The position numbers and the translations under genes are program-made. A stretch of 64,000 bases of DNA from Paenibacillus sp. FSL H8-0079 (GTDB lineage Bacteria > Bacillota > Bacilli > Paenibacillales > Paenibacillaceae): assembly GCF_037991315.1 (NCBI RefSeq), contig NZ_CP150300.1, forward strand, positions 6,386,001-6,450,000, written 5' to 3'. How positions within the stretch are numbered: the stretch's first letter is position 1; each line of letters begins with the position of its first letter. Below the pieces are notes generated by a model that made no database searches, was not told where the DNA came from, and saw nothing but the letters and a program-made list of their open reading frames with translations. Below, piece after piece: positions 32,914 through 42,375 of this stretch.

Positions 32914-33591
32914 TTAACGTGCAGGGATAAACTGCTTCACCCATTGCCCAAATCCTTGCGGATTGCGGCTCTGTATAAGAATGGTTCCTTCTCCACGGAA
33001 CCGGCATACCAACCCTTCTCCACTTGTAACACTGGATAACCAGCCCTGTGAAGCTTTCTCAATACGGTAATCTACATAATGAGGCCATGCCACCAAATGG
33101 GCGTTATCCACGATCATTTCTTCACCTGCGGCCAGATTGATCGCATGGATTGCACCATAGGAAGATAGAAATACGGTTCCACGCCCACTGATCTCAATAA
33201 TAAAGAAACCCTCTCCCGAAAAGAGACCTTTCTTCAGGTTTTGCATTTTGGTATTCACCTGAATGCCCTCGGTTCCTGCCAGAAATCCGTCTTTCTGCAC
33301 ATAGAGCGAATAGGAACCGTCCAATTCAACGGCTTCCACATCGCCCATGCTTGAAGGTGAGAGCAGAATCTCTGCCGATCCGCCCGCAGCCGTCAATTCT
33401 TGAAAGAAGAACTTCTCCCCGCTCAGCATCCGACCGAACCCAGCAAACATTCCACCTTCTGCTGAACCCTTCAGTTCAACCGTCGGAGTCATGGATACCA
33501 TCGCACCACTCTCGGCCTTGAACCGCTCTCCCCGCTGCAAATGTACTTTAAGCATCGCAAAAGCACCATCATATAGAATCTCATAGTTCAC
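32914..33591 (-). CDS. AIM24/TIGR00266-family protein
   Basis: A 225-residue protein of the AIM24 (YkgB/TIGR00266) beta-sheet family: MLKVHLQRGERFKAESGAMVSM, then GGMFAGFGRMLSGEKFFFQELTA, FFIIEISGRGTVFLSSYG and GEGLVCRFRGEGTILIQSR are typical segments of the trimeric double-stranded beta-helix. Its biochemical role is not established. The gene begins with GTG overlapping the HxlR stop (GTGA), so it is translationally coupled to that regulator. Confidence 0.85.
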   Translation of the reverse strand: MNYEILYDGAFAMLKVHLQRGERFKAESGAMVSMTPTVELKGSAEGGMFAGFGRMLSGEKFFFQELTAAGGSAEILLSPSSMGDVEAVELDGSYSLYVQKDGFLAGTEGIQVNTKMQNLKKGLFSGEGFFIIEISGRGTVFLSSYGAIHAINLAAGEEMIVDNAHLVAWPHYVDYRIEKASQGWLSSVTSGEGLVCRFRGEGTILIQSRNPQGFGQWVKQFIPAR

Positions 33592-33983
33592 GGTTGCACC
33601 AGCTCCCTATTGTCTGAGTTAAAATCATTGAGCCCATTGTCCTCCAGCACTGCTGATTTATCTCCGTATTCCTTCACAATATGCTGATCTCCCCAATTAC
33701 AGAGCGCATTGAGAATCGGTTCCAAACTGCGGCCATAATCACTCAATTCGTACTCCACCTTGGGAGGGACCTGATTATATACAATTCGGTTCACGATCCC
33801 GTCGTTCTCAAGCTCCCTCAGTTGCTGTGTTAACATTTTCTGTGTAATTGCGGGCATAATACGCTTGAGATCACTGGTTCGCTTCTTCCCATGTGTCAGA
33901 TGACAGAGAATGACGCATTTCCACTTGCCACCGATCACCTCAAGGGTAGCTTCAACCGAGATATTATATTTTTTTCGAACCAT
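33588..33983 (-). CDS. HxlR-family transcriptional regulator
   Basis: A 131-residue winged-helix protein with the HxlR signature: VEATLEVIGGKWKCVILCHLTHGKKRTSDLKRIMPAITQKMLTQQLRELENDGIV, then VPPKVEYELSDYGRSLEPIL. Members often sense aldehydes or quinones and control nearby reductases or efflux pumps. It is divergent from an MFS exporter and an aldo/keto reductase. A 12-bp direct repeat lies 57 bp upstream, a good candidate binding site. Confidence 0.9.
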   Translation of the reverse strand: MVRKKYNISVEATLEVIGGKWKCVILCHLTHGKKRTSDLKRIMPAITQKMLTQQLRELENDGIVNRIVYNQVPPKVEYELSDYGRSLEPILNALCNWGDQHIVKEYGDKSAVLEDNGLNDFNSDNRELVQP

Positions 33984-34039
33984 AACTTGCTTCCTCCCTG
34001 ATGAATTGGATTACATCCGTCGCATGCTGTATAGGCACC

Positions 34040-34070
34040 AAAAAGTACGTAGGGTACTAAAAAGTACGTA
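34040..34070. promoter_or_regulatory. Candidate HxlR operator (direct repeat)
   Basis: AAAAAGTACGTA occurs twice, at 34040-34051 and 34059-34070, with 19-bp periodicity. GTACGTAC also gives local dyad symmetry. It lies between the divergent HxlR and MFS genes and could control both. Confidence 0.6.
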
Positions 34071-34147
34071 CTATTCAATCTATACTGAATAACTCATAAT
34101 AGCATTTGCCGGTACGTAAATCTACATTCTGGGGAGTTGAGCAAGAA

Positions 34148-35341
34148 ATGTTACAAGATTCAAAACGCAGCACGTGGGCGCTGCTGGCGCTGGCTATTAG
34201 TGCGTTCGCTATCGGTACCACAGAGTTTATCAGCGTCGGACTACTGCCCCTCATTGCAGATGATCTCGGCATTTCCGTAACTACAGCGGGACTGACCGTT
34301 ACTTTATATGCTTTAGGCGTTACCTTCGGGGCTCCTATTCTGACCTCACTGACGTCTACCGTATCACGCAAAACGCTACTGCTTGCCATCATGATTGTCT
34401 TCATTGCCGGTAACACGATGGCTACACTATCGACGGGTATCACCATGTTACTCATTGCACGAGTGATCTCCGCTCTGGCACACGGCGTATTCATGTCCAT
34501 CGGCTCGACTATTGCAGCCGATCTGGTACCTACCAATCGTAGAGCAAGCGCCATTGCCATCATGTTCTCTGGGCTAACGATCGCCACGGTAACGGGTGTG
34601 CCTCTCGGTACACTCATCGGTCAACATTGGGGTTGGCGCGCTGCCTTTATCCTGATTGTCGTTGTCGGCATCATTGCGATGATCGGAAACCTGATACTTG
34701 TGCCATCTACGTTGAAACGTGGAACACGGACGGCATTCCGGGATCAGCTGAAGCTGGTTACCGGTGGGCGCTTGCTTCTTGCTTTTGCCATTACTGCTGT
34801 TGGGTACGGAGGAACATTTGTTGTCTTTACGTATCTGTCCCCGTTGTTGCATGATATCAGCGGCTTTTCCGAGAAAACGGTAGCATTCATTCTATTGTTG
34901 TACGGAATCGCCATTGCAGTCGGCAATATTATCGGCGGTAGAGCAGCCAATCGCAACCCGCTCAAGGCCCTCTTCTACATGTTCATCATTCAGACCATCA
35001 TTCTGGGCGTGATGTACTTTACCGTCCCGTTCAAATTGGCAGCTCTGCTCACCATTATGGGCATGGGCCTGCTCGCCTTCATGAATGTGCCTGGTCTTCA
35101 GATGTATGTGGTAACCTTGGCTGAACGATATGCACCACAGGCGAAAGATGTAGCCTCTGCCTTTAATATCGCTGCTTTTAATGCAGGCATTGCCATAGGT
35201 GCCTATTTGGGTGGCGTGATCAATGACTCCATCGGTTTGATTCACACGACATGGGTTGGTGCTTTGATGGTTCTCGTAGCCGTAATCCTGACCGCATGGG
35301 CTAAAATGCTGGAAAGTAAGGATCAACAAGTACCCGCCTGA
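34148..35341 (+). CDS. MFS drug/sugar exporter (DHA1, AraJ/YdhP-like)
   Basis: A 397-residue transporter with 12 predicted helices. IGTTEFISVGLLPLIADDLGIS is the helix-1 signature of the AraJ/YdhP group, and the helix 4-5 region carries ISALAHGVFMSIGSTIAADLVPTNRRASA with the usual basic loop. The ATG at 34148 (GGGGAG 11 nt upstream) was preferred over the 34106 start, which adds a non-conserved 14-residue leader. It is probably regulated by the divergent HxlR protein. The substrate is unknown. Confidence 0.85.
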   Translation: MLQDSKRSTWALLALAISAFAIGTTEFISVGLLPLIADDLGISVTTAGLTVTLYALGVTFGAPILTSLTSTVSRKTLLLAIMIVFIAGNTMATLSTGITMLLIARVISALAHGVFMSIGSTIAADLVPTNRRASAIAIMFSGLTIATVTGVPLGTLIGQHWGWRAAFILIVVVGIIAMIGNLILVPSTLKRGTRTAFRDQLKLVTGGRLLLAFAITAVGYGGTFVVFTYLSPLLHDISGFSEKTVAFILLLYGIAIAVGNIIGGRAANRNPLKALFYMFIIQTIILGVMYFTVPFKLAALLTIMGMGLLAFMNVPGLQMYVVTLAERYAPQAKDVASAFNIAAFNAGIAIGAYLGGVINDSIGLIHTTWVGALMVLVAVILTAWAKMLESKDQQVPA

Positions 35342-35557
35342 ATGGAGAAAGCTTTGTTCTAAGTTTCATTCCGACCATGGGATGCACCCTTTTGTATATC
35401 AGTTCCAGCCAATGAAGGGAACCGGTTTCAAATCGTATTTTACTATACTATATACGTTGAGCCCTATTTGATCTACTATGATTTGATTTTGTATGATGAA
35501 CTAACGGAAATTCAGCTTGAAATGACTGATTTTTACACATTTAAAGGAGGAACTCTC

Positions 35558-36415
35558 ATGACAACAGCTCAAACCGCACAACATTTACAATCTACAGTAA
35601 CTTTGCATAACGGTGTTCATATGCCTTGGTTTGGACTTGGCGTATTTAAGGTAGAAGAAGGATCTGAATTGATTGAAGCTGTGAAAAATGCGATTAAACA
35701 TGGCTACCGCAGCATTGATACTGCCGCAATATACGGCAATGAAGCCGGAGTGGGCCAAGCGATTGCAGAGGCATTGAAAGAAAACAACTTGAAACGTGAA
35801 GAGTTGTTCGTGACATCCAAAGTATGGAATGCAGACCTCGGATATGAGGAGACACTTGCCGCATTTGATACCACATTGAACAAACTGGGATTGGAATACC
35901 TCGACCTGTACCTAATCCACTGGCCTAAGGCAGGCAAATACAAAGCAGCCTGGAAAGCAATCGAGGAGCTGTATGCAGCCGGCCGTATTAAGGCCATTGG
36001 CGTAAGCAACTTCCAGATTCACCATCTCGAAGACCTGATGCAGGATGCCAAAGTGAAGCCGATGATCAATCAGGTGGAATACCACCCTCGACTGACTCAG
36101 GTTGAACTTAAAGCTTTCTGTGAAAAGCATAGTATTCAACTTGAAGCTTGGTCACCTCTGATGCAGGGTCAGTTACTGGACAATCCGGTGCTCACGTCGA
36201 TTGCTTCAGCCAAAGGCAAATCGGTTGCACAAGTAATTTTGCGTTGGGATCTGCAAAATGGGGTCATTACTATTCCGAAGTCCACTAAGGAACAGCGGAT
36301 TATCGAAAACTCCTCCATCTTCGACTTTGAACTTTCAAATGAAGAGATGGATCAGATCAGTGCCCTGAACGAAGATGTACGCGTTGGACCCGATCCTGAC
36401 AACTTCGATTTTTAA
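35558..36415 (+). CDS. Aldo/keto reductase (AKR5-like, glyoxal-reductase type)
   Basis: A 285-residue NADPH-dependent reductase. VTLHNGVHMPWFGLGVFKV opens the barrel; the tetrad is visible as Asp and Tyr in YRSIDTAAIYGNE, Lys in VTSKVWN and His in YLIHWPKAG. The cofactor-binding end is ITIPKSTKEQRIIENSSIF. It closely resembles B. subtilis YvgN, a methylglyoxal reductase. The ATG at 35558 follows AAAGGAGG; the longer upstream frame lacks a ribosome site. It lies 216 bp after the MFS gene with the HxlR gene nearby, so an aldehyde-stress role is plausible. Confidence 0.9.
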   Translation: MTTAQTAQHLQSTVTLHNGVHMPWFGLGVFKVEEGSELIEAVKNAIKHGYRSIDTAAIYGNEAGVGQAIAEALKENNLKREELFVTSKVWNADLGYEETLAAFDTTLNKLGLEYLDLYLIHWPKAGKYKAAWKAIEELYAAGRIKAIGVSNFQIHHLEDLMQDAKVKPMINQVEYHPRLTQVELKAFCEKHSIQLEAWSPLMQGQLLDNPVLTSIASAKGKSVAQVILRWDLQNGVITIPKSTKEQRIIENSSIFDFELSNEEMDQISALNEDVRVGPDPDNFDF

Positions 36416-36432
36416 TTAAAGAATGATACTCC

Positions 36433-36477
36433 AAAGCCTCCATACTCTTCGCGTCAGCGGGGAGTATGGAGGCTTTT
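36433..36477. terminator. Terminator between reductase and pectinesterase genes
   Basis: A 15-bp stem (36433-36447 with 36462-36476, core AAGCCTCCATACTC) is followed by TT on the plus strand. It separates convergent genes. Confidence 0.82.
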
Positions 36478-36505
36478 ATGATATTTTATAGTAATCGTTC
36501 TGCGC

Positions 36506-37558
36506 TTATCCTAGTTTCTCATGTGGCTGCCAGCCATCATTGCCGGATAGCACACGGGATATGGAGTACTCCGCAGCTTCCTGCTCTGTCAGTAACTTGG
36601 CCCAAGGCACACGACCCGAAGTATCCTCCGCACCAGGCCCCGCGCTGTTATACTCCGCATATCCAACCGTCGCTTCAGCATCTGCCTTGTTCCAGTTATG
36701 CCAGCCCTCCTGTTTCACATGAGCACCGATCCAACAGTTCAAGAAGCAGACTTTGGCATGATTACGCCATGGCCTGCCGAGGTATACCGACTGAGGAGGT
36801 GCATTGCTGGTGAGATCACAATCGATAAATACATACCCATACCGTACATCCTCCGGTGTAGATGCTGCGGTAATCCAGCCGTTCACTTCACCGTTCGCAG
36901 TCGCCGTATCGGACAAACGGTTCTTCGCAAAGATCTCACAACCCTTGAACACTGCCGTAGCCGAGCCAAAAATAAAATCGATGTCGCCTTCAATGTAGCA
37001 GTGCTCATAATATTGACGCAGCTTACGCCGCTCCGCCCCATCCCGTGGCCCGCCAAAGTAGCTGCGATCGAGTGGCTGCTCCGGCAAAGGCCCGGTAAAA
37101 ATCGTATCCTGATGGCCGATGAAGCGACAACTGCGGAACGCTGCCCGATCTCCATCCACGTACACAGCCAACGCCTGACCTACTACCTTGCCCGGCCCAG
37201 CTGAGTTAACGAAGGATATTTGCTCTGCTGTAAAATCGTCTGCTCCGATGAAGGCTGTGTAGGAATGAAAAGTATGATATTGCGACCCATCCGGGAACTT
37301 CTTGAGCGCATAATCATCATATGTAATGACCGTATGCTCCGCTCCCTCACCTATCAGATGAATCATAGGCTTCTCAATATCCAGCTTCTCGTAATATACG
37401 CCTGCCTTAATTCGAATCGTGAAGCTTTCGGTTCCGTGGTCCGGAGCGGCATCAATTGCAGCTTGTATGGTAGCATAATCACCCGTCCCATCCGAAGAAA
37501 CGGTATAATATCGCATCGATTGACCCAGATTGGTATCCGGTGACACATGCTTGCTCAT
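36506..37558 (-). CDS. Pectinesterase (carbohydrate esterase family 8), cytoplasmic
   Basis: A 350-residue enzyme that removes methyl esters from pectic oligosaccharides. All family motifs are visible: GVYYEKLDI, GQALAVYVDG, the GHQDTIF segment, IEGDIDFIFGSATAVF with catalytic Asp, and LGRPWRN with Arg. There is no signal peptide, so it should act inside the cell on imported oligomers. Its ATG overlaps the GH105 stop (ATGA), showing coupled expression. It is the last gene of the leftward pectin locus, ending at the convergent terminator. Confidence 0.92.
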   Translation of the reverse strand: MSKHVSPDTNLGQSMRYYTVSSDGTGDYATIQAAIDAAPDHGTESFTIRIKAGVYYEKLDIEKPMIHLIGEGAEHTVITYDDYALKKFPDGSQYHTFHSYTAFIGADDFTAEQISFVNSAGPGKVVGQALAVYVDGDRAAFRSCRFIGHQDTIFTGPLPEQPLDRSYFGGPRDGAERRKLRQYYEHCYIEGDIDFIFGSATAVFKGCEIFAKNRLSDTATANGEVNGWITAASTPEDVRYGYVFIDCDLTSNAPPQSVYLGRPWRNHAKVCFLNCWIGAHVKQEGWHNWNKADAEATVGYAEYNSAGPGAEDTSGRVPWAKLLTEQEAAEYSISRVLSGNDGWQPHEKLG

Positions 37559-38667
37559 GGCAATCGCTCCATTTCCAGCGCAGCCAGCAATAACGGAGCC
37601 ACACCCATAAAGGAATCGCTTACAATTTCTTCGCTCACATAGTAGCTGTAAGAGCCGTCGCGGTCCAGACTGAGTCCCGCCCCGTGGCAGATTCCATTCA
37701 GCTTCACTCCGTCAGCGGTTTCTTCCACCAATTTGGAGATGAGTCCGTTCCAGCCTTTCTCCGCTGCTTCTCTGAAATGCGGCTCTAGATAACGTAGCCG
37801 TACACCCTTCGCAAGTGCATATACAAACATACTTGAGCCGGAAGCTTCCAGATAGTTTCCTTTGCGGAAACCCTGATCAAGTACTTGGAACCATAACCCG
37901 CTCTCCTGCTCCTGCACACGTACCAACGCGTGGCACATCCGTTCGAAGATGCCAATGATCGTTCCACGCTTCGGATGATGTACAGGGAAATGCTCTACGC
38001 TGTCTACAATAGCCATTGCATACCAGCCCATGGCACGACTCCAGAAATGTGCGGAGCATCCGGTCAATGAATCTGCCCAGACCTGTTCCTTCGATTCATC
38101 CCAGCCATGATAAAGCAGTCCGGTCCGCGGATCACGGGTCTTGCGTTCAATCAACAGAATCTGATGAGCTACCTCATCCCATAATTCCGGACGATTGAAC
38201 TGCTTCGCATACTGAGCCAGAAAAGGAGACGACATATATAACCCGTCCAGCCACATCTGGAATGGATAGATCTTTTTGTGCCAAAATCCGCCTTCGGATG
38301 TTCTGGGCTGCCCTGCAAGTTGTGCTGCCAGGAGATGAGCCGCTTCCGCGTAACGCTGATCTTCGGTAGTATCCATCAATCCAAACAGGTTTTTGCCCTG
38401 ATTGATCTGATCCAGGTTGTATTCTTCAAGTGAATACGTCGCAATGGAACCATCTTGCTGCACATACATATCCATATGTCTCTTCATAAAAGCAATATAA
38501 TCATCCTTGCCGTACTGTTTACCCGTTTGCGCCATTGCCATTAGTGTCATACCCTGAACATACGCCCATCGTTCAGAAGGAAACGCATGATAGCCGTCCC
38601 CATCACATTGCTGGATAATCGTCTCTGCTATTCGCTCAGACCAGGATAATTGCGTCTGTACCTGCAT
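37555..38667 (-). CDS. GH105 unsaturated glucuronyl/rhamnogalacturonyl hydrolase
   Basis: A 370-residue (alpha/alpha)6-barrel hydrolase of the YteR/YesR type, which removes the unsaturated uronic acid left by pectate or rhamnogalacturonan lyases. Recognised segments are RWAYVQGMTLMAMAQTGK, GLMDTTEDQRYAEAAHLLA, GGFWHKKIYPFQMWLDGLYMSSPF, YHGWDESKEQVWADS and SHFWSRAMGWYAMAIVD-like AHFWSRAMGWYAMAIV. No signal peptide is present. The ATG at 38667 follows AAGGAGGGG by 6 nt; the longer frame lacks a site. It overlaps the pectinesterase gene. Confidence 0.9.
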   Translation of the reverse strand: MQVQTQLSWSERIAETIIQQCDGDGYHAFPSERWAYVQGMTLMAMAQTGKQYGKDDYIAFMKRHMDMYVQQDGSIATYSLEEYNLDQINQGKNLFGLMDTTEDQRYAEAAHLLAAQLAGQPRTSEGGFWHKKIYPFQMWLDGLYMSSPFLAQYAKQFNRPELWDEVAHQILLIERKTRDPRTGLLYHGWDESKEQVWADSLTGCSAHFWSRAMGWYAMAIVDSVEHFPVHHPKRGTIIGIFERMCHALVRVQEQESGLWFQVLDQGFRKGNYLEASGSSMFVYALAKGVRLRYLEPHFREAAEKGWNGLISKLVEETADGVKLNGICHGAGLSLDRDGSYSYYVSEEIVSDSFMGVAPLLLAALEMERLP

Positions 38668-38793
38668 AACGGACCCCTCCTTGAATGTTGTACCATCCTT
38701 AACGTGCACATGTGCGTCTAATCATTTTTACTCTTCGCCCCCCACACAGCGTTACGCGATCCCAAAGAGGACGAAGATACCGGCATTAATGGA

Positions 38794-39759
38794 TTACTGA
38801 CACTTTGCCGTTGAATTACGATGATTCAGCTTCGGCTGAATGACTACCGGATAGTCCACCTGTTCATCACGGATCAACGATACAATCAGCTCCGCAGCCT
38901 GCGCAGCCAGTTCATCCAGCGGTGGTCCGATGGTTGTCAGTGCAACCTCAGCGTATTGCATATCGGGCAGATCATCGTAACCGATCAATGAGATATCCCG
39001 TGGAACACTGTAACCGGCTTCGAGCAAGGCCCGCAGCGCTCCCCGGGTCACCAGGTTGTTTAATCCGATAAAAGCCGTTGGTGACTCCGGGCCAAATGTA
39101 TGATTACGTATGGCAAAATATCCATCCTCCCAAGAGGAGTGTGCTGGCAGTACATGGTCTTCGTTGAACATCAGGCCGGTGCGCTGCATCGCTTCCCTGT
39201 ATCCCTCCAGTTTGATATTCTGCGAGTTACCAATAAAACCGATTCGGGTATGACCCAGCGATTGCAGGTGCTCAACTGCTTTGAATATGCCCTCTTTGCG
39301 ATCAATCTTAATGTATGGAGAGTTCGGCGTTTCATCTGTACCCAACACGAAACATGGCATGTTTAGGGTCGCAAACTTTTTCCAAAATACATCCCGATTG
39401 TCCAAGGCATAGTCCCACAGGATACAACCGTCCACACGTAGCTGGCTGAAGACATCCACCCCATCATCGGCGACGACCAGAATCATCTGGTATCCCCGTT
39501 TCTTCAGCTCTGCGTGCAGACTGCCAGATATGTTCGAGAACAGCGGGTTACTCAGCTCATCCAGTACAAAACCGATGATATTACTTCTGCCTGTGGAGAG
39601 CTGCCGAGCCAACATGTTTTTCCGATACTGGTGTTTCTCCGCAACGGCGAGCACCTTCTGCTTCGTCGCAGGTTTGATTCGAGGATCATCGTTAAGCGCC
39701 TTGGATACCGTGCTATAGCTCACCCCCGCCAGTTTGGCAATGTCTTTAATGGTTATCAA
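38794..39759 (-). CDS. LacI-family transcriptional regulator of the pectin locus
   Basis: A 321-residue repressor. The helix-turn-helix is TIKDIAKLAGVSYSTVSKALNDDPRI at the N terminus, with the hinge AVAEKHQYRKN, followed by a periplasmic-binding-protein-like sensor domain (IIGFVLDELSNPLFSNISG, then IGYDDLPDMQYAEVALTTI). The start is TTG; the one at 39759 gives the usual N terminus and has GAGGTG 10 nt upstream, while 39765 is the alternative. It lies inside the transport/hydrolase locus and probably binds the two CG-centred palindromes at 43318-43335 and 43493-43510. A breakdown product of pectin is the likely inducer. Confidence 0.9.
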   Translation of the reverse strand: MITIKDIAKLAGVSYSTVSKALNDDPRIKPATKQKVLAVAEKHQYRKNMLARQLSTGRSNIIGFVLDELSNPLFSNISGSLHAELKKRGYQMILVVADDGVDVFSQLRVDGCILWDYALDNRDVFWKKFATLNMPCFVLGTDETPNSPYIKIDRKEGIFKAVEHLQSLGHTRIGFIGNSQNIKLEGYREAMQRTGLMFNEDHVLPAHSSWEDGYFAIRNHTFGPESPTAFIGLNNLVTRGALRALLEAGYSVPRDISLIGYDDLPDMQYAEVALTTIGPPLDELAAQAAELIVSLIRDEQVDYPVVIQPKLNHRNSTAKCQ

Positions 39760-39798
39760 AATCAATCAACACCTCTCATACGCCTGAAACCCTATTTC

Positions 39799-41394
39799 CT
39801 ATTTCTGTGCAGCCTTATATCGATCATACTGCGCCTGTCTGCCAGCAATAACCTGCTCAATATTCATCTTTTTCAAAGTTTCAATATAACTGTCGAACTG
39901 ATCCAGACTGGCATCTCCACTAATAAACTTGAAGTTCATCTCTTCCACATAGGTCGTGATGTCAGGCATCGCCATACTCTCTACACTCGCCTCATCCGGC
40001 AGTGCGTAGACAAACGGGAACGGTTCACGGATGTACGGCTCCAGTTCCTTGTCGAGCTTGGCATGCCATTCGGCTACGACGGAATCGGCAGAGTCGGTGG
40101 ATTGAATATTAGGCAGATTAACCGGTCCGATCCCGAGCTTTTGAATGTATTCATTGTCTTTGCCTTTGTCCGTGAATGTCTTCACGCCATTCTCTTCCGT
40201 ATACGTATCGTCCTTGATACCCCACGTATAATACGTCTGTGCTTCCTCACTTACGGCATAGTCGAGGAAACGGAAAGCAAGCTCCGGATTTTTGCTATCA
40301 CGTGTAATGCCGAAGATACCACTTACCGGTGTACGTCCTACATAGAATTGATCCCCATGCGGTCCTTTCAGTGGCAAAATGCCTTTGAAGATGGGCTCAG
40401 CCGGATCATAATCCTTGAAGAGCGGGCTATAGACCATTGACATGTACCAGCTAAAATTAAACGTCGCTCCCGTCACATCCTGAGAGATGCGCGAGGTCAC
40501 CTGATCACTTGTCGTACTGGCATAATCCACACCAAGCAGACCTTCTTTGTACAACCCGTTCAAGTAAGTCAGATATTCCTTATAGGCAGGCTCATAATAG
40601 CTGAAATGTACCTTGCCCTGATCGTCTGCATAGAATTGATTGGACAGATCCAGACCAAAGGCAGGACCAAAAGCCAACGATACAAATTTCGATTCCATGG
40701 ACAGCGGAATTTCATCAGCCTGCCCATTGCCATTCGGGTCATCCGTCTTGAATTTGCGCAGCATCGCTGTGAACTCATCCAATGTGGTCGGTTCATTCAA
40801 TCCCAGCTGCTTCAGCCAGCGTTGATTGATCATAAACACAGGCATATAGTTTCGGGTGAGCGTCTGCTGCGGGATATAATACATTTTACCATCTGGCGCC
40901 GTTAAACTGGCTTTAACCGAAGCGGACTTTTCATATATTTTTTTGAGATTCACGCCGTACTTCTCCACCAGTTCGTTAATCGGGATAAACAGACCACTGT
41001 TGATGTATTTCATGAGCTGATCCTGATCCGGCAGATAAACGATATCTGGCAATCCCGTACCCGCAGCCAGCCTCGGATTCACAGCATCCGCGTAATTCTG
41101 TGGTGGAATCAGATCCCAATCGACCTCAACACCGGCATTGCTCTCGATTTTCTTCACGATGGCGGCGGTAGACAGATCCACATTGGTCGTCCATGCGTTG
41201 GTTCCGAGAACAGACAATTTAGCATCCGGCTGATCGGTTACAGGACCTGCACCAGTGTAATTAAATACTGGTTCCGAGCTAGTTGGGGTACTTCCTGCAT
41301 CAGTCCCCGCCCCTGTTCCGCCGCTACAACCCGCAAGGCTGATTGCCAGTATCGCTGCCATTACACTTTTTCTTCCTGCCCCTTTAAATCTCAT
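39799..41394 (-). CDS. Extracellular solute-binding lipoprotein (oligosaccharide ABC importer)
   Basis: A 531-residue lipoprotein of the LplA/YtcQ type. The signal peptide ends in lipobox LAGC (about residue 23), followed by a Gly/Thr-rich linker. The binding-protein body shows DPNGNGQADEIPLSM, a calcium-loop-like motif common in this group, and PVFMINQRWLKQLGL and FRFLDYAVSEEAQTYYTWG. AGGAGG precedes the ATG. It captures oligosaccharides outside the membrane for the two permeases upstream. Pectin-derived oligomers are inferred from the neighbouring enzymes. Confidence 0.92.
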   Translation of the reverse strand: MRFKGAGRKSVMAAILAISLAGCSGGTGAGTDAGSTPTSSEPVFNYTGAGPVTDQPDAKLSVLGTNAWTTNVDLSTAAIVKKIESNAGVEVDWDLIPPQNYADAVNPRLAAGTGLPDIVYLPDQDQLMKYINSGLFIPINELVEKYGVNLKKIYEKSASVKASLTAPDGKMYYIPQQTLTRNYMPVFMINQRWLKQLGLNEPTTLDEFTAMLRKFKTDDPNGNGQADEIPLSMESKFVSLAFGPAFGLDLSNQFYADDQGKVHFSYYEPAYKEYLTYLNGLYKEGLLGVDYASTTSDQVTSRISQDVTGATFNFSWYMSMVYSPLFKDYDPAEPIFKGILPLKGPHGDQFYVGRTPVSGIFGITRDSKNPELAFRFLDYAVSEEAQTYYTWGIKDDTYTEENGVKTFTDKGKDNEYIQKLGIGPVNLPNIQSTDSADSVVAEWHAKLDKELEPYIREPFPFVYALPDEASVESMAMPDITTYVEEMNFKFISGDASLDQFDSYIETLKKMNIEQVIAGRQAQYDRYKAAQK

Positions 41395-41463
41395 CCATCA
41401 TTCCTCCTTGGTATGAACAATCTGGAACAACCTTGGTCAATCCTGATGCTCGGGTAAAAAAGG

Positions 41464-42345
41464 CTATCCTTTCACGGCTCCGAGGGTGATTCCCTTAACG
41501 AAGTACCGTTGGATAAACGGGTAGATCGTAACAATCGGCAGAATGCTGACCACAATGGATACATAACGAACCTGAAGGGAGGAGACCGCCAGTGCGCCCG
41601 AAGTCATCGTGCCTCCCATCTTCTGCATCACTTCCGGCGAAGCCATGATCAGCACTCTTCGCAGGAACATCTGTAAGGGCTGCATATCTTGTTTGCCCAG
41701 ATATAGTAGGGCCGAGAAAAAGTTGTTCCAGTGAAATACCGCATAGTACAGGGTAAGCACAGCCAGTGTCGGCTTAATGATCGGAACCGCCAGACGGTAC
41801 AGCATCGTCAGCTCGTTGGCCCCGTCTATACTGGCACTCTCGAAGATTTCATTCGGAATGCCTTCAAAAGCCGAACGGCAGATCATAACGTTAAACGTAA
41901 TGACCAGCACAGGCAGGACCATGACCCAGCGGGTATTGTATAGCCCCAGTGAGGTAATGAGCATATAGACCGGAATGAGTCCCCCCGAGAAATACATGGT
42001 GAATGCGATAAAAAAATTCAGTTTTCTACGCAGAAAAAATTGCTGTCTCGATAACGGAAAGGCGGCGAGGCATGTTGCCACGATGTTCAACAGTGTACCA
42101 ACCACGGTGTACCAGACGGTGTTATAGAATGAAACCCACAACTCCTTGTATTGCAGGACCATTTGGTAACCTGACAGGGTGAACCCGACAGGCCACAGTA
42201 CGACTTTTTGTTTGTCGATAGCATCCACCGAACTGAATGAAATACTGATCACGTATAGGAAGGGATACAACGTAATCACGACCGCCAGTATGGTCAGCAC
42301 GTAGACACATCCGTAGAACAACCGATCACTACTCGATTTTTGCAT
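41464..42345 (-). CDS. Carbohydrate ABC transporter permease (LplC-like)
   Basis: A 293-residue inner-membrane protein with six predicted helices. The ATPase-contact EAA loop is DGANELTMLYRLAVPIIKPTLAVLTLYY (about 195-222), and the sequence ends PFIQRYFVKGITLGAVKG, the standard LplC-type terminus. AAAGGAG precedes the ATG. It pairs with the permease encoded upstream. No ATPase is present in the locus; such importers usually share a general MsmX-type ATPase encoded elsewhere. Confidence 0.92.
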   Translation of the reverse strand: MQKSSSDRLFYGCVYVLTILAVVITLYPFLYVISISFSSVDAIDKQKVVLWPVGFTLSGYQMVLQYKELWVSFYNTVWYTVVGTLLNIVATCLAAFPLSRQQFFLRRKLNFFIAFTMYFSGGLIPVYMLITSLGLYNTRWVMVLPVLVITFNVMICRSAFEGIPNEIFESASIDGANELTMLYRLAVPIIKPTLAVLTLYYAVFHWNNFFSALLYLGKQDMQPLQMFLRRVLIMASPEVMQKMGGTMTSGALAVSSLQVRYVSIVVSILPIVTIYPFIQRYFVKGITLGAVKG

Positions 42346-42375
42346 ACAGGATCTCCTTTGGGTTCGGTTATGTTG

